Source: Strongylocentrotus purpuratus
Taxonomy: Eukaryota > Echinodermata > Echinoidea > Camarodonta > Strongylocentrotidae
NCBI RefSeq assembly: GCF_000002235.5
Contig: NW_022145606.1
Coordinates: forward strand, 18,368,254-18,432,253
DNA: 64,000 bases
Direction: 5' to 3'
Under the pieces are notes generated by a model. It saw nothing but the letters and a program-made list of their open reading frames with translations, did not search any database and was not told the DNA's origin. The position numbers and the translations under genes are program-made. This document shows positions 32,298-42,990 of this stretch, one piece after another. Positions within the stretch are counted from its first letter, which is position 1. The number at the start of each line of letters is the position of its first letter.

Positions 32298-33492
32298 TTT
32301 TTCTTATTTCCAAAAAGGCATTTCTTATTCATATTTATCATGATTTAGGTCAATATCCGTCCGGTCAATTTCAGGTCAAAAAACGAGCGCGCATGCGTAC
32401 GTCCGCGCGTCAATACGCGCAAAAAATAAAAATGCTCCAAATCGCTTAAAATTAATTTTGCATACGTTTCAGGCCATTTTAAGCGTTTCGCAAAAAAAAG
32501 CTCGCACGTGCGTGCACGCGCGTTTTCGCGCGTACTGGTATTTGCCAACATAAAAACGCAACATTTTCTCTGTCATCATATTTGGCACATTTTTCCAAGC
32601 ATTTTAATACCTTGTTCACCTTTTTCTGCCCATTAATAGCGGAATGAGCGTCCGTTTAAGAGAATGTCCGTGCGTGCGAGCTTTTGTAATACATAGCATA
32701 CATGGGCAAAAACATGCCTATACAAAATCCATTGTAGCGCTTTAGGATGCAAGATGAACCCAATTTTGTTTTCATATTTTGATAGAGTATGAATTGGAGA
32801 TATGATTTCATGTCTCATTTGACCCTCCATTGACTCATGACGTCATCATAATGGCCTCCGAACTCAAAATTTCAATTTGCATATTATGACGTCATCATAT
32901 TTTTGGAAAATTGATTGTATCTCTGTAAATATTGATTAATTTTCTTCCAAATTTTGATATGTTCTACCTGAGAATATTGTCTACAAATGCAGTTGACACA
33001 ATATTTCATTTTGACAAGGGCATCATGGCGTATTTTTGCGATTAAAGGAGGCATGTCAATTTGTCACATTTTGCGTGTATTCTCTATGAGACATGACTTT
33101 TTCTCAAAACTGGATTCTACATTCTCGTCTTTCGCGAGCAATATCTCCATCGTTTTATCTTTGTTTATGCTGAGCTTTGAGTACGATGTAGCTGAGAGAA
33201 TAAGCTATCACAAGTGTGCCCTTTATTTTTCGATCAGATGCCGGGATCATGCTCATATTTCACTTATAAAGTGGGATTTGTGAATTCTATTTTCCGTTTA
33301 CGTGTAATCTCTATGGGAAATGTTTTGGCATATCGGTAACGCACTTGACTTCCGACCTCAAGGTCCCTGGTTCGAGTCCGGGAGTCTCCAACAATTTTTT
33401 TTCTTCATTTTGTTTTCTTTTTTGACTTTTCAATGATCATAAAATTGAAAACAGACCACCTAATTCGTCCCCATGACGAATTAAATGTCTAG
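32072..33492 (+). repeat. array unit 11 (chimera: type B 5' ends, type A body and 3' end)
   Basis: Three type B 5' cassettes (32072, 32146, 32210) with a (TTTA)n run lead into a type A body truncated at its start (joins at about 32312, CCAAAAAGGCATTTC). The unit ends with the type A hairpin and CTAG. Confidence 0.8.
33316..33390 (+). other. tRNA-like Pol III module, unit 11
   Basis: Acceptor GGAAATG with AGTCTCC, A-box TGGCATATCGG, B-box GGTTCGAGTCC intact, T8 run following. The only module in the right half of the array. Confidence 0.5.
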
Positions 33493-34687
33493 TTATTAAA
33501 TATTTTTCTTATTTCTAACCACTTTTTTGTTAGCAAGATAACTTGAAAATGGCTCGATGAAATGCCTTGAAATTTGGCACACATATGTATAGGCATATGT
33601 ACAAAGCACAGAATTTTTTTCAACCTTGACCTTGACTTATGACGTCATCTAGGTGCCATTTTGTAAAATTTTACGAAAATCAATTCATGATCATATCTTC
33701 ATAACCAAAAAGTATTTCTCATTTATATTTATCATGATCAAGGTCAATATCCTTCCGGTCAATTGCAGGTCAAATAACGCGCGCGTGCGCGTATGTCCGC
33801 GCGTCAATGCGCGCGTAAAATTTTAAAATGCTCAAAATCGTCTCAAAATCATTTTGTATACGTTTTAGGCCATTCTAAGCATTTTATAAAAAATCGCACA
33901 CACGCACATGCGTGCGCGTTTTCGCGCGTAAAACTATTGCACAACATAGAATCGCCATTTTTTTCTTTCATAATATTCCACATATTTTTACAAACAAATT
34001 GATAGCATGTTTATCTCTTTATGACTATTAATGACGGAATGATCGACCGTTAAACATAAATTTCCGTGCGCGCGAGCTCTTGTAATACATAGCATATATG
34101 GGCAAAAACATGCCTATGCAAAATCCATTGTAGCTCTTTAGGATGCAAGGTGACCCCAATTATTTTTTAATATTTTGATTGAGTATGAATCGGAGATATG
34201 ATTTCATGTCTCATTTGACCCTCAATTAACTCATGACGTCATCATAATGGCCTCCGAACTCAAAATTTCAATTTGCATATTATGACGTCAGCATACTTTT
34301 GGAAAGTTGATTGTATCTTTGTAAAAATTGATCGATTTTCTTCAAAATTTTGATATGTTCTAGCTAAGACAATCTTCTACAAATCCATTTGCCACAATTT
34401 TTCATTTTGACAAAGGCATCATGGCGTATTTTTGCGATTAAAGGAGGCATGTCAATTTTTCACATTTTGCGTGTATTCTCTATGGGACATGACTTTTTCT
34501 CAAAACTTGATTCTACATTCCCGTCTTTCGCGAGCAATCTCTACGTCGTTTTAGCTTCATTTACGCTGAACTTCGAGTATGTTGTAGCTGAGACAAAAAG
34601 CTATCTCAAATGTACCCTTCATTTTGCCTCAATTTTTTGTTGGATCAGCCCACCTATACTTGTTCCAAACAAGTATTACAAATCTAG
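33493..34687 (+). repeat. array unit 12 (A/B chimera)
   Basis: The middle carries the type A block GCATCATGGCGTATTTTTGC, but the tRNA-like module is gone and the end is the type B hairpin followed by TACAAATCTAG. Confidence 0.75.
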
Positions 34688-35813
34688 TTTATTTTTCTTA
34701 TTTTGACCCACTTTTTTGTTAGCAAGATAACTTTGTAATGGTTCAATCAAATGCTTTGATATTTGGCACACATATGTATAGGTATATGGACAAAACACGG
34801 TAAGGTGTTCAACCTTGACCTTGACTAATGACGTCATCTAGGCGCCATTTTGTGAAATTTTCTGAAAATCAACTCATGATCATATCTTCATAACCAAAAT
34901 TCATTTCTCATTCATATTTATCATGATCAAGGTCAATATCAGTTTGGTCAATTTCCGGTCAAAAAATGCGCGCGTGCGCGTACGTCCGCGCGTCAGTGCG
35001 TGCACAAAAATTTTAAATGCTCAAAATCGTCTCAAATTAATTTTGCATACGTTACAGGTCATTTTAAGCACTTTATAAAAAAAATCGCGCACACACGCAT
35101 GCGCGCGCGTTTTCGCGCGTAACACCATTACACAACATAGAATCGCCATTTTTTTTTCTTTCATGATATTTCTCATATTTTGTCGAGGAATTTGATACCA
35201 TGTTTATCTCCTTATGACCATTAATAACAAGATGAGCGTCAATTCAAGATAAATGTCCGTGCGCGCGAGCTCTTTTATTACATAGCATATATGGGCAAAA
35301 ACATGTCTATACAAAATCCATTATAGCTCTTTGGAATGAACCGTGACCTTCAATGTTTTTTCATTTTTAAATAGAGTATGAGTCGGAAATATGATTCCAT
35401 GTCTCATTTGGCCATTAAGTGTATCGTGACATCATCATAATGGCCTTGGAACTCAAAATACGAATTTGCATAATATGAAGTCAGCATATTTATGTAAAAT
35501 TGATTGTATCTCTGTATATATTGATCGATTTTCTTCCAAAATTCGATATGTTGTAGCTAAGATAATTCTCTACAAGTTCATTAATAATCATTTTTCATTT
35601 TGATGACGTCATCAGAGTAAAAATTTCGATTAAAGGGCACATATCAGAAATTTCTGAAGTTGCGTGTTATGCCTATGGAAGGTGAATTTCGTTTACATCA
35701 TTACATCAATGACATTGTTTTTTAGCAGTATCTCGCTTATTTTTGCTCTATTTTGTCTCAAATTTTAGTTGACCAGCCCACCTATACTTGTTCCAAAGAA
35801 GTATTATGTCTAG
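34688..35813 (+). repeat. array unit 13 (type B)
   Basis: Type B body. The 3' hairpin has one stem mutation (AAAGAAGTAT). CTAG abuts the next 5' end directly. Confidence 0.8.
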
Positions 35814-37111
35814 TCAGGTGGGCTGTATAACGTACAGACCACCTTATAATTTCGTTAGAATTGCCTTTATCAGGTGGGCTGTATAACGTACAGACCACCT
35901 TATAATTTCGTTAGAATTGCCTTTATTTATTTATTTATTTATTTATTATTATATATTTTTCTTATTTCTAACCACTTTTTTGTTGGCAAGATAACTTGGA
36001 AATGGCTCAATCAAATGCCTTAAAATTTGGCACACATATGTATAGGCATATGTACAAAGCACAATAACGTTTTCAACGTTGACCTTCACTGATGACGTCA
36101 TCTAGGCGCCATTTTGTAAAATTTTACGAAAATCAACTCATGATCATATCTTCATAACCAAAAGGCATTTCTCATTCATATTTATCATGATCAAGGTCAA
36201 TATCCGTCCGGTCAATTTGAGGTCAAATAACGCGCGCGTGCGCGTATGTCCGCGCGTCAATGCGCGCGCAAAATTTTGAAATGCTCAAAATCGTCTCAAA
36301 ATCATTTTGCATACGTTTCAGGCCATTCTAAGCATTTTATAAAAAATCGCGCACGCGCGCATGCGCGCGCGTTTTCGCGCGTAAAACTATTACACAACAT
36401 AGAATCGCCATTTTTTTCTTTAATAATATTGCACCTATTTTTACAAACGAATTGATACAAAGTTTATTTCTTTATGACTATTAATAACGGAATGATCAAC
36501 CGTTTAACATAAATTTCTGTGCGCGCGAGCTCTTGTAATACATAGCATATATGGGCAAAAACATGCCTATACAAAATCCTTTGTGGCTCTTTAGGATGGA
36601 AGGTGACCCCAATTTGTTTTTAATATCCTGATAAATTATAAGTCGGAGATATGATTTCATTTCTCATTTGGCCATTAAGTGTATCGTGACATCATCATAT
36701 TGGCCTTGGAACTCAAAATACGAATTTGCATATTATGAAGTCAGCATATTTATGGAAAATTGATTGTATCTCTGTAAATATTGATCGATTTTCTTCCAAA
36801 TTTTGATATGTTCTAGCTGAGACAATTTTCTACAAATGCAGTTTCAATCATTTATCATTTTGATAAAGGCATCAGTCACTTTTTCACATTTTGCGTGTAT
36901 TTTCTATGGGACATGATTTTTTCTCAAAACTTGATTCTACATTCCCATCTTTCGCGAGCAATATCTACGTTGTTTTAGTTTCGTTTTCGCTGAACTTCGA
37001 GTATGTTGTAGCTGAGACGAAAAGCTATCTCAAATGAACCCTTTATTTTCTCTCAATTTTTTGTTGGATCAGCCCACCTATACTTGTTCCAAACAAGTAT
37101 TACAAATCTAG
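35814..37111 (+). repeat. array unit 14 (two type B 5' cassettes, A/B body)
   Basis: 5' cassettes start at 35814 and 35870, followed by (TTTA)n. The body retains a shortened type A middle and ends in a type B hairpin plus TACAAATCTAG. Confidence 0.8.
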
Positions 37112-38321
37112 TTTATTATTTATTATTTATTATATATTTTTCTTATTTCTAACCACTTTTTTGTTGGCAAGATAACTTGGAAATGGCTCAATCAAATGCC
37201 TTGAAATTTGGCATACATATGTATAAGCATATGTACAAAGCACAATAACGTTTTCAATATTGACCTTCACTGATGACGTCATCTAGGCGCCATTTTGTAA
37301 AATTTTACGAAAATCAACTCATGACCATATCTTCATAACCAAAGGTTATTTCATATTCATATTCATCATGATCAAGGTCACTATCCGTCCGGTCAATTGC
37401 AGGTCAAAAAACGCGCGCGTGCGCGTACCTCCGCGCGTCAATACGCGCGCAAAATATTAAAATGCTCAAAATCGTCTCAAAATCATTTTGCATACGTTTT
37501 AGGCCATTCTAAGCATTTTATAAAAAATCGCGCACACGCGCATGCGCGTGCGTTTTCGCGCGTAAAACTATTACACAACATAGAATCGCAATTTTTTTCT
37601 TTCATAATATTCCACATATTTTTACAAACAATTTAATACCATGTTTGTCTCTTTATGACTATTAATAACGGAATGATTGACCTTTTAACATAAATTTCTG
37701 TGCGTGCGAGCTCTTGTATTACATAGAATATATGGACAAAAACCTGCCTACACAAAATCCATTGTAGCTCTTTAGGATGCAAGGTCACCCTAATTCTTTT
37801 TTCAAATTGTGATAAAATATAAATTGGAGATATGATTTCATGTCTTATTTTACCCTCAATTAACTCATGACGTCAACATAATGGCCTCCGAACTCAAAAT
37901 TTCAATTTGCATATTATGTTGTCATCGTATTTTTGGAAAATTGATAGTATCTCTCTTAATATTGATCAATTTTCTTCCAAAATTGTATATGTTTTAGCTG
38001 AGACAATGTTCTACAAATGCACTGTTCACAATTTTTAATTTTGGCAAAAGCATCATGGCGTAATTTTGCGATTAAAGGAGGAATGTCAATTTTTCACATT
38101 TTGCGTGTATTCTCTATGGGACATGAGTTTTTCTCAGAACTGGATTCTACATTTCCGTCTTTTGCGAGCAATATCTCCGTCGTTTTAGCTTCGTTTACGC
38201 TGAACTTCGAGTATGTTGTAGCTGAGACAATTAGCTATCTCAAATGTGCCATTCATTTTGTCTTAAGTTTTAGTTGGACCAGCCCACCTATACTTGTTCC
38301 AAACAAGTATTACAAATCTAG
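37112..38321 (+). repeat. array unit 15 (A/B chimera)
   Basis: Close relative of units 12 and 14, without a 5' cassette. Ends TACAAATCTAG. Confidence 0.75.
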
Positions 38322-39458
38322 TTTATTTTTCTTATTTCGACCCACTTTTTTGTTAGCAAGATAACTCTGAAATGGTTCAATCAAATGCTTTGATATTTGG
38401 CACACATATGTATAGGCATATGGACAAAACACGGTAAGGTTTTCAACCTTGACCTTGACTGATGACGTCATCTAGGCGCCATTTTGTGAAATTTTCTGAA
38501 AATCAACTCATGATCATATCTTCATAACCAAAAGGTATTTCTCATTCACATTAATCATGATCAAGGTCAATATCAGTCCGGTCAATTTAATGTCCAAAAA
38601 CACGCGCGTGCGCGTACGTCCGCTCGTCAGTGCGCGCGCAAATTTTTTAAATGCTCTAAATCGTCTAAAATTTATTTTGCATACGTTTCAGGTCATTTTA
38701 AGCATTTTATAAAAAATCGCGCACACGCGCATGCGCGCGCGTTTTCGCGCGTAACACCATTACAAAACATAGAATCGCCATTTTTTTTTCTTTTATGATA
38801 TTTCTCATATTTTTTCGAGGAATTTGATACCATGTTTATCTCTTTATGACTATTAATGACAAGATGAGCGTAATTCAAGATAAATGACCGTGCGCGCGAG
38901 CTCTTTTAATACATAGCATATATGGGCAAAAACATGCCTATACAAAATCCATTATAGCTCTTTGGAATGAACCGTGACCTTCAATTTTTTTTTCATATTT
39001 AGATAAAGTATGAGTCGGAGATATGATTCCATGTCTCATTTTGCCATTAAGTGTATCGTGACATAATCAAAATGATCTTGGAACTCAAAATACGAATTTG
39101 CATATTATGAAGTCAGCATATTTATGTAAAATTGATTATATCTCTGTATATATTGATCAATTTTCTTTAAAATTTCGATATGTTGTACCTAAGATAATTC
39201 CCTACAAGTTCAATAATAATCACTTTTCATTTTGATGACGTCATCAGAGTGAAAATATCGATTAAAGGCCTCATGTCAGAAATTTCACAATTTGCGTGTT
39301 ATGACTATAGAAGGTGAATTTCGTTCACGTACTGAATCTACATGATATTGTTTATTAAGAATTTTAAAGCAGTTTCTCGCTTATTTTTGCTCTATTTTGT
39401 TTTCAAATTTTAGTTGACCAGCCCACCTATACTTGTTCCAAACAAGTATTATGTCTAG
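38322..39458 (+). repeat. array unit 16 (type B, last unit)
   Basis: Type B body ending in the ATACTTGTT/AACAAGTAT hairpin and CTAG at 39455-39458, after which the array stops and an AT-rich trinucleotide run begins. Confidence 0.8.
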
Positions 39459-39459
39459 T

Positions 39460-39560
39460 TCTTACTATTGTTGTTATAATTATTATCATGATTATTAATA
39501 TCATGATTATTACCATCATAATTATTATTGTTGTTGTCATTACTTGAATTATTTTATTCA
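39460..39560 (+). repeat. ATT/ATC-rich trinucleotide tract
   Basis: TTATTATCATGATTATTA-type degenerate repeats at the right edge of the tandem array. Confidence 0.7.
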
Positions 39561-41814
39561 ATTCATTATTATCGTATCATTTCAAGGTAAATTTGATATT
39601 ACATACAGTATAAAATATGTCGATAAACGGTACTAACTACTAACTATCAGTATAAACTACCGTAAATTAACAGTACTATAAACATATAATTACAAGTTGA
39701 AAATGTTATATGAAAGGTAGCTAAGCAGAAATCTATTAAATTTGTATTTTTCATAGTCTAGGCCTTGGGGCATAAAGAGGGTATTGTTCTTTCCATTAAC
39801 AATTGTATTGAATGTGAATATATCGTATGATGAAGGGTACTACATTGAAGGGGTGTCTACAATCATTCGAAGGGGGTACATGTACGCTGTAATGTGAAGT
39901 ATAGTAATTTAATTCAATGATCGGGTAATGATAATAGCGCTCAGGTGAGAAACAGGTATTACTGGGGAACCAATTGATTTTCCTCGTTACAGCCGATACT
40001 TCGTTATGTCAGGACGTACATAAAAATGTACATGTGGGACTCCATGTTCATGTACAATAATAATAATCCAAATGTACCGAGTTGTTCTGCTGTAAACTCT
40101 TTTATTAAAAACATCAATGTAAAATAATGATAATGTAATAGAAAACACTCAACAACAAAAATGTAGTTCACCAAGACGCTTTTTAATATAACTGGAAAAT
40201 TGTTGTCAAATTTGTTCATTTAGGAAGTAACGTAAGCGGAATTTTCTTAATAACGTTTGGAGTAGTTATTTCCACCCGGTTGTTTGTGATTTTATAATGA
40301 AATTATGTTTTTTCGTGCAGTCGGTACTCAAAATTGTATTTAATAATTGTAGAAAAAACATGTAAATAGATATGCCACAAGCTGTCTATCTCTGATGAAC
40401 TTTGGCTGCGTGTGGTTGACAAAATACACACCATTCATGTCCCTTTTACTAAACAATAAATCAATAACTTTAAAATCCCTTGGGCAGACAGATTCATAGT
40501 TTACACTTTTGAAATGCACCATTGCAGCAGTTTGCTGCGGAAGTGTTGTTTTTATTGATTTTGCTGATTTTAAAGGTGCAGTATGAAAAAAAATTGTTTT
40601 GGGAGATAACAGTTTCTTCATCATGAAATCAATTGTCCGTATTCTTTGTAGCTGATTTGTCAAAGGATACATTCTTCTTTGCGGGGCTCTTTGTATTTAC
40701 GTAGGCATATTCTAGGCATGCGTGCATACTTCATTCTTTTAAAATTACTACAGTAGGTTTTAGGTTACTTCATCTACATGTACAAGAACCATTATTATGT
40801 AGTTGCAATACAGATGAGGTTTGTAGAAACAAATGAATGTATGCGTGTTGCAGTTGCTAGATTCATGAAACTCAATTTTTTTTCTTTTAGTAAAGAAGCT
40901 TATATCCATAAAGAATTTTGTATACGAGATATTGTTTGTACTTTGAGCGTCATATATTTTATATTTACACAGTTTGAATGTTGTATAATTATATCTTAAT
41001 GATTGGACATTAGATTTTCGCTCCTGTCACGTATCTTTTGTCTCCCTATTAAAAAAAGTTTTGTGAGAAACTAATATTTGATAAACTCTTCAAGAAAACT
41101 AGTGTCCACATTTTATATCACTTTTCGCGAGATGAGCTGGACAGTATGGAAAACAAATTGCAATCGTTTTCAGATTTCAAATGGAAATGGGTTCTTCCAG
41201 TATTAGAACAATACACAAATCATATGTGACATTGCCTATCAAATAGTGGGCGACTAGTTCCAGTAATACATTTTTGTGGAAATTTTCTTGACTTGTCTGT
41301 AATCAACGTCTTATTTTAGGCAAATATTACTTGATAACAAGTTGTGTTTCGATATCGGTCTTTTAGCTGAGCAGATGCGTTATTTCTGCCAATATCAAAG
41401 TACTCACGTTACACGAAGAGTTTATTGGCATTTTCCCCTCAAATTATAATCATGAACTCGTCATCACAATCAATTAAACTAATTCAAGATGGTGTGAATT
41501 ATGTCATTAATGAAAAGTGAGCTATTCATTTTCAGATTTCATATTTTTGACCCCAAGTTTTTTAAATCTTTATATATAGCTTATGTTCTATAGTGTTTTG
41601 GTCCAAAATTAACTTTACGGAATTAATCTCTAAAATGCACTATAAAGCTTGATATGCCTAGGGGCCGATAAACATGTATTATACTTATTTTTCGAAGGGA
41701 TCCTAAACACTAAGATAGCTACTAAACAAACAAGAACAATCAAGGCCAAATGTGTGTGCACGATCGTAATTACATGTATGTATTGTATGTCATATACAAT
41801 GTATTAGGTTTTCG
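39561..41814. other. AT-rich DNA, no gene recognised
   Basis: No clear exon or repeat. A 110-codon minus ORF (40340-40672) and a 73-codon plus ORF (40778-40999) have no recognised family, and no flanking splice or polyA structure could be assigned. This is the least repetitive part of the window. Confidence 0.4.
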
Positions 41815-42000
41815 GTCTCGCAGGCCTTCGGTCAATTGGGCTTTCGCCCCATAGGCCATTATATCCTTTATACAAGATGCACCAGTTCCATTTGATCTAG
41901 AGGTATAAGCCATTTCGAAGAGAGTACAAATAACCCCCAAGTATCTTTTACATATGGAGACGTCCAACCTTGTGCAAAACGCACTTTGATTTTTTTTAAA
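41815..42000 (-). repeat. dispersed repeat copy with conserved short ORF (copy 2)
   Basis: Homologue of 4995-5215, sharing TTCCATTTGATCTAGAGG and TGTGCAAAACGC. The minus-strand frame reads MAYTSRSNGT...AYGAKAQLTE. About 240 bp without clear counterpart separates it from the foldback insertion. Confidence 0.6.
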
Positions 42001-42240
42001 GGAAATCATTGGGAAAAGTGGACATATTCGAATGAACGTAATGATAAATCGGTTAGTCTAAAATGAATTCGACTTTGAACGGCAGTACTACGTGATCATG
42101 TCATATTAACTTGAATACCGCAACCGAAACATATTTTGTTTGTTCAAATGGGGTGATTTTTTATTCATGAGCACGCTCTATTTCAATAGGAACAGTTTTC
42201 AGGGTTAACTGGTGCACAATGAAATCAAGTTTAAAGAGAG

Positions 42241-42990
42241 CCCAGGTCGAAATTCCTTTAGAAACCAGTAGAAACCAGTAGAGACATTCTAATGGTTTTA
42301 CTGGTTTTCAAGAAACCATTAGAGTCTAATGGTGATCAGGAGGAACTGTGAAGTAAAACCAGTATAAACCTTTACAAACCAGTAGACTGTCATGGTTTAA
42401 AGACCAGTAGAAACCAGTAAGATCTAACGGTTTGAACATGGATGCACAAATCTTAAGTCAAACCATTAGACACCTTTACAAACCAGTAGGGCCTAATGGT
42501 TTTGAAGACCACTAGAATCCGATAGAAACCAGTAGGATCTAATGGTTTTAACATGGGTGTAAAAATCCTAAGTCAAACCATTAGAAACCTTAACAAACCA
42601 GTAGAGCCTAATGGTTTTGCAGACCACTAGAGTCCGATAGAAACCAGAAGAATCTAATGGTTTTAACATGGGTGTAAAAATCCTAAGTCAAACCATTAGA
42701 AACCTTAACAAACCAGTAGACTGTAATGGTTTGAAGACCAGTAGAAACCAATAAAACCCAGTAAGATCTAATGGTTTGAACATGGATGCACAAATCTTAA
42801 GTCAAACCATTAGACACCTTTACAAAACCAGTAGAGCCTAATGGTTTTGAAGACCACTAGAATCCGATAGAAACCAGTAGATTCTAATGGTTTGAACATG
42901 GGTGTAAAAATCTTAAGTCAATTACCATTAGAAACCTTTACAAACCAGCAGATCGAGCCCATATGTCAATGGATTTGAAAACCAGTTGAA
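42241..42990 (+). repeat. left terminal minisatellite arm of the foldback element
   Basis: Repeated AACATGGGTGTAAAAATCC / TAAGTCAAACCATTAGA / CAAACCAGTAGA / CTAATGGTTTT blocks, about five higher-order units. The sense of the words is mixed inside each unit, so the arm itself can form small hairpins. Confidence 0.85.

Larger units (their letters stand above)
15582..39459 (+). mobile_element. tandem array of Helentron/Helitron2-like non-autonomous elements
   Basis: About 23.9 kb of 16 head-to-tail bodies. Each body ends with an inverted copy of the 5' terminal motif (ACAGACCACCT or CAGCCCACCT), a perfect 8-9 bp hairpin and CTAG before T. Cassettes at 15582, 25199, 29703, 32072 and 35814 provide 5' ends starting TCAGGTGGGCTGT or TTAGGTGGTCTGT. 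This anatomy (asymmetric subterminal inverted repeats, 3' hairpin, internal microsatellites, no Rep/helicase ORF) matches Helentron-associated non-autonomous elements. Bodies are of two types, A (about 1.8 kb, tRNA-like module) and B (about 1.15 kb), plus chimeras. ORFs of 60-128 codons recurring in the units carry GCGCGC-derived and (CAT)n-derived peptides and are not credible genes. End features are seen; the class name is inferred. Confidence 0.75.

Noticed and set aside
17350..33390. Calling the eight modules functional tRNA-Arg genes
   Set aside because: The D-stem does not pair, the anticodon stem has a mismatch and the acceptor has mismatches, so only tRNA-derived status is supported.
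15582..39459. CRISPR-like interpretation of the regularly spaced repeats
   Set aside because: Units are over 1 kb, themselves homologous throughout, and in eukaryotic DNA; there are no short repeats with unique spacers and no cas genes.
40340..40672. 110-codon minus ORF in otherwise plain DNA
   Set aside because: No recognised domain, no paralogue in the window and AT-rich codon use; could be an exon but nothing supports it.
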